From: an uncultured Muribaculaceae bacterium
GTDB taxonomy: Bacteria; Bacteroidota; Bacteroidia; Bacteroidales; Muribaculaceae
Assembly (NCBI GenBank): GCA_910579675.1
Contig: CAJTUF010000031.1
Span: 1-19,408, forward strand
Direction: 5' to 3'
DNA: 19,408 bases
In this document: in pieces, positions 14,476 to 19,408 of the stretch
Numbering within the stretch: the stretch's first letter is position 1
How the letters are laid out: every line of letters starts with the position of its first letter
Made by a program: the position numbers and the translations under genes
Notes under the pieces: generated by a model
The model's database searches: none
Seen by the model: only the letters and a program-made list of their open reading frames with translations
What the model was told of the DNA's origin: nothing

Positions 14476-14556
14476 TGCGCATGGGGGGACTCGAACCCCC
14501 ACGTCTTTCGACACCAGATCCTAAGTCTGGCGCGGCTGCCATTACGCCACATGCGC
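14476..14556 (-). tRNA. tRNA-Leu(TAG)
   Basis: On the minus strand the 81-base gene starts GCGCATGTGGCGTAATGG and ends CATGCGCA with discriminator A73, as usual for leucine. The anticodon stem CCAGA/TCTGG encloses CTTAGGA, giving anticodon TAG (CUA and, by wobble, other CUN codons). A long variable arm (TGTCGAAAGACG) and the T-loop GGTTCGAGTCC are present. CCA is not encoded (CAT follows A73). Confidence 0.97.
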
Positions 14557-14572
14557 GCGTGGTTTGGAGCCG

Positions 14573-14603
14573 CAAAGTTACTAATTATTTCTCTATTGAG
14601 AAA
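14573..14603 (-). promoter_or_regulatory. Promoter of tRNA-Leu
   Basis: On the minus strand: TTTC (14600-14603) as an imperfect -33 box, a 19-base spacer and TAACTTTG (14573-14580), an exact -7 box followed by C. It sits in the 55-base gap after the ABC-F gene, so the tRNA can be transcribed on its own as well as by read-through from ABC-F, which has no terminator of its own. Confidence 0.75.
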
Positions 14604-14611
14604 ATAAAAAT

Positions 14612-16588
14612 TCAGTTTAAGTTGTCGCAAGCATCGAGCTCTTCCTGGGCAAGCTCCCATATGCTCATAGCATTATCGAGGCGTTTGCACGCATTTTGAT
14701 GCTCATCCATTAGTTGCTGTGAATATTCGCCACCGGCCATCTTGGCTTCTATATCTTTCACCTCTTTTTCAAGAGCGGCAATCTGGGCTTCGGCGTCCTC
14801 TACTTTTTTACGGGCACGGCGCGCCGCGCGCTCCCGCTCCTTCTGTTCGGCATACGACAGTTGCCGTGAAGGTGTTTTGTCGGCCCCCTCCGCGGCTGCT
14901 GTCTGCACAGGCGATGGGGTGTCATTGCGGTGTGTCCCAGCGGCCTGCGCCATATTGCGGCTACCGAGCAGATCGAGCGATTCGAGCTTTTTCTTTTCAA
15001 GGAATTCGTAGATCCCTCCCAGACACTCCCTTACTTTGCCTTCTCCAAATTCATAAACCTTCTCAACGAGTCCGTCGAGAAAGTCACGGTCGTGACTCAC
15101 CAGAATCACAGTGCCGTTGAAATCTTTTATTGCTTGTTTCAAGACCTCTTTCGATGGAATGTCGAGGTGGTTGGTTGGCTCGTCGAGTATGAGCAGATTG
15201 ACCGGCTCAAGAAGAAGGCGTATCATGGCCAAACGCGTTTTCTCGCCTCCTGAAAGCACCTTAACCTTTTTGTCGGATGCCTCTCCGCCAAACATGAATG
15301 CCCCAAGTATATCGCGTATTTTAGTGCGCACATCGCCTGTGGCGACATGGTCGATGGTGTCAAACACTGTGATCTCGCCATCGAGTAGCTGGGCTTGGTT
15401 CTGGGCAAAATATCCGATCTTGACGTTATGGCCTATCTTGAGAGTTCCCGTATGGTCGATCTGGTTCATTATACACTTGACCAACGTCGACTTTCCCTCT
15501 CCATTTTTGCCAACAAAGGCTACCTTCTCGCCGCGACGGATGGTGAATGAGGCATGATCAAACACGGTATGGGCTCCATAGGCTTTGCCTACATTTTCAA
15601 GTATCAGCGGATAGTCGCCCGAACGAGGTGCCGGCGGAAAACGAAGGTTCAGATGCGATGTGTCGACCTCATCAACTTCGATCCGCTCTATCTTGGCCAA
15701 TTGTTTGATGCGGCTCTGTACCTGCACACTTTTGGTAGCCTTGTAGCGGAAACGCTCTATAAAATCTTCAGTTTCCTGAATTTGTTTCTGCTGATTGGCA
15801 AAGGCACGGCGTTGCTGTTCGAGCCGCTCTGCACGCAGCACGAGGTATTTCGAGTAATTTACTGCATAGTCGTAGATCTTGCCGAGGGAGATCTCGATGG
15901 TGCGGTTGGTCACATTGTCGATAAACGCACGGTCGTGGCTGACCAACACTACCGACTTGGCTTTTGTCATGAGAAACTGCTCCAACCATTGTATCGACTC
16001 TATGTCGAGATGGTTGGTGGGCTCGTCAAGAAGGAGTATATCCGGGCGCGACAGAAGTATTTTGGCGAGCTCTATGCGCATTCGCCATCCCCCTGAAAAC
16101 TCAGATGTTGGTCGGTCAAAGTCGCCGCGTGTAAATCCCAGTCCAAGAAGGGTCTTTTCAGTTTCTGCCCTTTTGTTGTCGCTCTGCTCCATGGCAAGGC
16201 GTTCGGTAAGCGATGTCATCGCATCGATCAGATCCTGATAGCTCTGGCTGTCATAATCAGTTCGTTCGGCAAGCTCTGCATTGAGCTCGTCGAGGCGCTG
16301 CTGCATACGGTCGATATGGGCAAACGCTTTAGAGGCCTCCTCTATGCAAGTGGTGTCGTCGGCAAGCACCATCTGCTGCGGAAGATAGCCTATGGTCATG
16401 TCGCGGGCCACCGACACTGATCCGGACGTGGGCCTCTGGAGTCCGGCAATGATTTTTAGCATTGTTGACTTTCCGGCACCGTTTTTACCCACAAGGGCTA
16501 TCTTGTCGCGACGGTTTATAACATAAGTGACATTGTCGAATAGAGCCTTTGCGCTGAATTCGACACTGAGATTATTGATAGATACCAT
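14612..16588 (-). CDS. ABC-F family ATPase (duplicated, ribosome-associated type)
   Basis: Soluble protein of 658 aa with two ABC ATPase domains and no membrane segment. Domain 1 has GKNGAGKST (34-42), an FSGGW signature and ILLLDEPTNHLD. A charged linker of about 80 residues follows, the tRNA-contacting region in ABC-F proteins (about 235-315, with YSKYLVLRAERLEQQ). Domain 2 has GKNGEGKST, LSGGEKTRLAM and LLILDEPTNHLD. Both catalytic Glu residues are present. The C-terminal 100 residues form a Lys/Glu/Ala-rich helix, a probable coiled coil like that of Uup or YheS. ABC-F proteins act on ribosomes to relieve stalling or confer antibiotic protection; nothing here points to a resistance subtype, so a housekeeping role is likelier. 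It lies 41 bases after the cyclo-ligase gene. The 180-aa plus-strand frame inside it is a shadow. Confidence 0.94.
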   Translation of the reverse strand: MVSINNLSVEFSAKALFDNVTYVINRRDKIALVGKNGAGKSTMLKIIAGLQRPTSGSVSVARDMTIGYLPQQMVLADDTTCIEEASKAFAHIDRMQQRLDELNAELAERTDYDSQSYQDLIDAMTSLTERLAMEQSDNKRAETEKTLLGLGFTRGDFDRPTSEFSGGWRMRIELAKILLSRPDILLLDEPTNHLDIESIQWLEQFLMTKAKSVVLVSHDRAFIDNVTNRTIEISLGKIYDYAVNYSKYLVLRAERLEQQRRAFANQQKQIQETEDFIERFRYKATKSVQVQSRIKQLAKIERIEVDEVDTSHLNLRFPPAPRSGDYPLILENVGKAYGAHTVFDHASFTIRRGEKVAFVGKNGEGKSTLVKCIMNQIDHTGTLKIGHNVKIGYFAQNQAQLLDGEITVFDTIDHVATGDVRTKIRDILGAFMFGGEASDKKVKVLSGGEKTRLAMIRLLLEPVNLLILDEPTNHLDIPSKEVLKQAIKDFNGTVILVSHDRDFLDGLVEKVYEFGEGKVRECLGGIYEFLEKKKLESLDLLGSRNMAQAAGTHRNDTPSPVQTAAAEGADKTPSRQLSYAEQKERERAARRARKKVEDAEAQIAALEKEVKDIEAKMAGGEYSQQLMDEHQNACKRLDNAMSIWELAQEELDACDNLN

Positions 16589-16629
16589 ATGAAAAAATAG
16601 CTGAACAGAATTGAGCGCTTACACCGCAA

Positions 16630-17187
16630 TCATGTGCGACGCACGCTGACTGTGAAGCTCTCGGTTATGACAATATCGAGCGGAACATCATGGGGCTCGG
16701 ATTCGATATCGCCATCATCTCTCATCTGGAAATCATAGCCCACGCCCACTTTCATTGCCTCTAACGATGCCAACAGACGGTCGTAGTAACCCTTACCACG
16801 CCCTACCCTATTACCTCGACGATCGAAAGCCACAGCCGGCACCACGACCATTTCGATCTCATCAACCGACACTGTGTTGTCGCCATCAGGCTCCTCTATA
16901 TGAAATGAGCCAAGGCGCAGGCTTGACCTATCGTAAGGTAGTATCTCAAGATTCACCCCATTGACACGAGGCAGGAAAAACTGCTTGCGATCACACCACC
17001 GGGCGATAAATTCGCGCGTTGAGAGCTCGTCAGGGAGTGAGTGATACATCAAGATCCTGTCGGCCATCATAAAGGCGGCCATCTGTTCCAGACGGCCAAA
17101 TACCTTTTGTGCAGCTGTAGATTTTTCCTCGTCGCCAAGCAGAGCCTTGGCGGCGCGTATCTGGGAGCGAATGAGATCTTTATTCAT
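16630..17187 (-). CDS. 5-formyltetrahydrofolate cyclo-ligase
   Basis: Enzyme of 185 aa that converts 5-formyltetrahydrofolate to 5,10-methenyltetrahydrofolate using ATP, returning a stored folate to the active pool (relatives: E. coli ygfA/fau, human MTHFS). Seen: an N-terminal helix with KDLIRSQIRAAKALL, the LPDELSTREF region (51-60), FLPRV (71-75) and the hallmark VVPAVAFDRRGNRVGRGKGYYDRLL (115-139). Length is normal. Its ATG overlaps the end of the upstream protease gene by 8 bases, so translation is likely coupled. It supports formyl-folate use by PurH and, with dCMP deaminase two genes upstream, lies near thymidylate metabolism, though the protease between them has no obvious link. Confidence 0.95.
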   Translation of the reverse strand: MNKDLIRSQIRAAKALLGDEEKSTAAQKVFGRLEQMAAFMMADRILMYHSLPDELSTREFIARWCDRKQFFLPRVNGVNLEILPYDRSSLRLGSFHIEEPDGDNTVSVDEIEMVVVPAVAFDRRGNRVGRGKGYYDRLLASLEAMKVGVGYDFQMRDDGDIESEPHDVPLDIVITESFTVSVRRT

Positions 17188-18832
17188 TGTCGTACGTTTG
17201 GGTTGGCATTATAGGAGCCTTGGTGTTGCCCGCTTCCATCTCTTTAAGGGCGCGGGCCACCGTTGGATCCGTGAGGTTCATAGCCTCATAATAGCCGTTG
17301 AGACCAACAATGTCGCGGGCTATAAGGGCTTTCAATTGCTTAACAATGAGATCTCGCGAAATGTTTATATAATACCATTGAGTGGGCACTTTAGCTTCGC
17401 GCCATGCATACGACACGAAGGCCGACAGAAGATCGGAGTCGGAAGGCAGACGGGAAAGAAGACCCATGGTGTTGCCCGGCTCAGAAAGTGTCTCGCGTGC
17501 GGCATCTGCGTAGTTAAACGCAAACTTCTGCAGCAGCCCGGCATTGACCACATTAAAATAATACTTGGAATAGCCTGTTGTATCGACCGGAACAAAAAGA
17601 TCTGGCATTATACCTCCACCTCCGTATACTTCGCGACCGGTAGTGGTGTGGAAGGTCACACTTTTGTCGAGCTTGATAGAGTCGGCCGAGAGGCTCTCGC
17701 CATGATTAAGACGGTCGTAGATATCAAGCTCGTAACTTTCTGCATCGCCTCTGGTGTAGCGTTTCTGGATGCATCGGCCCGAGGGGGTGTAATAACGCGC
17801 AGTAGTGATACGTACCGCGCTGCTGTCGGCCAGCGGGAGCTGACGCTGGACAAGACCTTTGCCAAATGAGCGCCGCCCCACTACCAGCCCCCGGTCGTTG
17901 TCCTGTATGGCTCCGGCAAAAATCTCCGAAGAGCTTGCCGAGTATTCATCGAGAAGCACTACTATCTCCGCGTTTTGGAAAGAGCCGTGGCCATTAGCTC
18001 TGATGATATTGTCGCTATCGGCCGAGCGTCCGTGCATCGACACTATAGTGGCACCGGCCGGCAGAAACTCGTTGGCCATCATGTTGGCCACCTCAAGAAA
18101 TCCGCCGGTATTGCCGCGTAGGTCGATGATAAACCGCTGAGCGCCCTGATTTGACAGAAGGCTCAGAGCCGTAAAAAATTCATCGTAGGTGTTGCGTCCG
18201 AATTTGTTGACACGGATAAATCCTGTTGTGGGATCAATCATGTAGGACGCATCAAGTGATGTGACAGGTATATCATCACGCACCACTGCAAATGGCAACA
18301 AACGGTCGGGGGCCGACGAGCGCTTTATTCCCAGTTTTACCGTTGATCCCTTCATGCCCCTGAGCGTCGACAATATACGGTTTTGAGGCCATGCGTCGCC
18401 TATGGCAACAGAGTCGTCGATCGTCACAATGCGATCGCCGGGCATGAGGCCCACCCGTTCTGCCGGGCCACCTGAGATAACCTCATTTACCGTGATGGTA
18501 TCGGCCATGATTGTAAACGATACGCCTATGCCTGAAAAAGACCCTTCGAGTTCCTCATTGACAGCCTGAAGGTCGGAGGCCGGTATATATACGGAGTGGG
18601 GGTCGAGCTTGGCCATTATGTCCGACATCGACTCCTCAAGCAGCGAATCAGTATCGACTTCGTCGACATAGAGTGTCGATATGATATCCATCATCTCCGC
18701 TATCTTATGTTGCGAGGGAGTGGATGTGGCAGTGCCCGAAGGCAGTATGCGTCCGAGATAAATGCCGCCGACAAGAGAGCCGGCAACTATCAGCGGCATC
18801 CACGTGGATGTCTTTCGGAAATTGGGTTGCAT
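17180..18832 (-). CDS. ctpA: S41 family C-terminal processing protease (CtpA-like)
   Basis: Exported serine protease of 550 aa. An N-terminal membrane anchor or signal lies at about 12-30, then a PDZ domain (about 95-172, with GIGVSF and GDRIVTIDD) that recognises C-terminal tails, then the S41 catalytic domain with FIIDLRGNTGG (234-244), Ser302 in SASSSEIFAGA and Lys325 in RSFGKGLVQ as the Ser/Lys dyad. The C-terminal 190 residues continue beyond the core, as is common in Bacteroidota members. I start at the ATG at 18832; the frame is open to 18976, but the extra part overlaps the dCMP deaminase gene and lacks family sequence. It follows that gene after 82 bases and overlaps the cyclo-ligase start by 8 bases. 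Its substrate is unknown. Confidence 0.93.
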   Translation of the reverse strand: MQPNFRKTSTWMPLIVAGSLVGGIYLGRILPSGTATSTPSQHKIAEMMDIISTLYVDEVDTDSLLEESMSDIMAKLDPHSVYIPASDLQAVNEELEGSFSGIGVSFTIMADTITVNEVISGGPAERVGLMPGDRIVTIDDSVAIGDAWPQNRILSTLRGMKGSTVKLGIKRSSAPDRLLPFAVVRDDIPVTSLDASYMIDPTTGFIRVNKFGRNTYDEFFTALSLLSNQGAQRFIIDLRGNTGGFLEVANMMANEFLPAGATIVSMHGRSADSDNIIRANGHGSFQNAEIVVLLDEYSASSSEIFAGAIQDNDRGLVVGRRSFGKGLVQRQLPLADSSAVRITTARYYTPSGRCIQKRYTRGDAESYELDIYDRLNHGESLSADSIKLDKSVTFHTTTGREVYGGGGIMPDLFVPVDTTGYSKYYFNVVNAGLLQKFAFNYADAARETLSEPGNTMGLLSRLPSDSDLLSAFVSYAWREAKVPTQWYYINISRDLIVKQLKALIARDIVGLNGYYEAMNLTDPTVARALKEMEAGNTKAPIMPTQTYDNE

Positions 18833-18914
18833 TAGTGTTGATAAGGAATATAGATACCTGTTGGAAAAACTAAGATACAGACTTGCTGGAATCGGCTGGC
18901 ATTTGACTGCATGA

Positions 18915-19340
18915 TCAGTCGAGATCGGGAATCTGGGTGATGGAAACGCCCGCACGTTGGAGAAGGTCAAGACCATCGGCCATACGGTAGAGCTCGTTAA
19001 ACACCACTCGGGCTATTCCACTCTGGATTATAAGCTTGGCACACTCAAGACATGGCGACGCCGTGACATAGAGAGTAGCCCCCCTCGACGAGTTATTGCT
19101 CGCAGCGACTTTAGTGATAGCATTAGCCTCAGCATGAAGCACATAGGGCTTCGTAGCACCCGTTTCGTCCTCACATACGTTTTCAAATCCGGCGGGAGTC
19201 CCATTGAAACCGTCGGAAATTATCATACGGTCTTTGACTATGAGAGCTCCTACCTGCCTCCGTCGGCAATAGGAGTTTTCCGACCATATTCTGGCCATAC
19301 GCAGATAGCGTCGGTCGAGTGTATCCTGCTTGATGTCCAT
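18915..19340 (-). CDS. dCMP deaminase (deoxycytidylate deaminase family)
   Basis: Zinc-dependent deaminase of 141 aa that converts dCMP to dUMP, the substrate of thymidylate synthase. The zinc ligands and proton shuttle are visible: His69 and Glu71 in HAEANAI, and Cys97 and Cys100 in SPCLEC. NGTPAGFENVCEDE (46-59) is the typical dCMP deaminase loop that distinguishes it from cytidine deaminases. I start at the ATG at 19340, which gives MDIKQDTLDRRYLRMARIW, matching family starts; the longer frame to 19406 runs through the predicted promoter. It is the first gene of a minus-strand run with ctpA, the cyclo-ligase and ABC-F. The 82-base gap to ctpA shows no clear terminator or promoter. Confidence 0.95.
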   Translation of the reverse strand: MDIKQDTLDRRYLRMARIWSENSYCRRRQVGALIVKDRMIISDGFNGTPAGFENVCEDETGATKPYVLHAEANAITKVAASNNSSRGATLYVTASPCLECAKLIIQSGIARVVFNELYRMADGLDLLQRAGVSITQIPDLD

Positions 19341-19348
19341 ATCAAACG

Positions 19349-19381
19349 CAAAATTAGTGATTATGGCTGAATAATGGTAAA
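19349..19381 (-). promoter_or_regulatory. Promoter of dCMP deaminase, very close to the start codon
   Basis: On the minus strand: TTTA (19378-19381) as an imperfect -33 box, a 21-base spacer and TAATTTTG (19349-19356), an exact TAnnTTTG -7 box followed by C. Only 8 bases separate the box from the ATG, so the transcript would have almost no leader. Confidence 0.65.
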
Positions 19382-19408
19382 AAAGAAGCAAAAAAAGTGG
19401 CGCCAAGA

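Noticed and set aside
13085..14600. Search for insertion sequence ends, CRISPR repeats or a toxin-antitoxin pair in the least dense region
   Set aside because: No terminal inverted repeats, regularly spaced repeats or paired small genes were seen.
15554..16096. Plus-strand frame of 180 codons inside the ABC-F gene
   Set aside because: The minus strand carries the intact ATPase motifs; the plus-strand product is of shadow type.

Overview
The window looks like chromosomal core DNA from a member of the Bacteroidota, most likely the order Bacteroidales; a Muribaculaceae-like gut lineage is my guess but is not proven by the sequence. The evidence is: several promoters of the Bacteroidota type (a -33 box like TTTG, 19-22 bases, then TAnnTTTG), start codons with A/T-rich leaders and no Shine-Dalgarno sequence, tRNA genes without an encoded CCA end, and lineage-typical families (DUF4293, head-GIN/DUF2807, a purH-mreBCD-mrdA-rodA cluster). 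GC content is about half by eye. No gene is clearly cut by either edge.

Left part, plus strand (about 1-12340). A gltD-like NADPH oxidoreductase has its own promoter. It is followed by purH (last two steps of IMP synthesis) and the cell-elongation genes mreB, mreC, mreD, mrdA (PBP2) and rodA, closely spaced and partly overlapping. MreB filaments, the MreC/MreD membrane proteins, the RodA glycan polymerase and the PBP2 transpeptidase together form the elongasome that builds the lateral wall. dusB (tRNA dihydrouridine synthase) follows, then a two-gene pair: an exported head-GIN protein and a MOP-family polysaccharide flippase.

Middle (about 12350-14610). A solitary ZnuC-type ABC ATPase with a His/Cys-rich tail is on the minus strand, convergent with the flippase. 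Upstream of it lies a gene-free A/T-rich stretch of about 350 bases with two similar ATGCAC repeat units. Next come tRNA-Ser(GGA) on the minus strand with a promoter and hairpin terminator, a DUF4293 membrane protein on the plus strand with its own promoter, a strong hairpin that can terminate in both directions, and tRNA-Leu(TAG) on the minus strand.

Right part, minus strand (about 14610-19408). In transcription order: dCMP deaminase (thymidylate precursor supply), a CtpA-like S41 protease, 5-formyltetrahydrofolate cyclo-ligase (overlapping the protease by 8 bases) and a duplicated ABC-F ATPase, ending at tRNA-Leu.

No phage, insertion sequence, CRISPR array or obvious defence system is visible. 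Most of the window is ordinary housekeeping. The parts worth a second look are the solitary metal-type ATPase with its upstream repeats, the near-leaderless deaminase transcript, and the run of non-ATG starts in the mre cluster.
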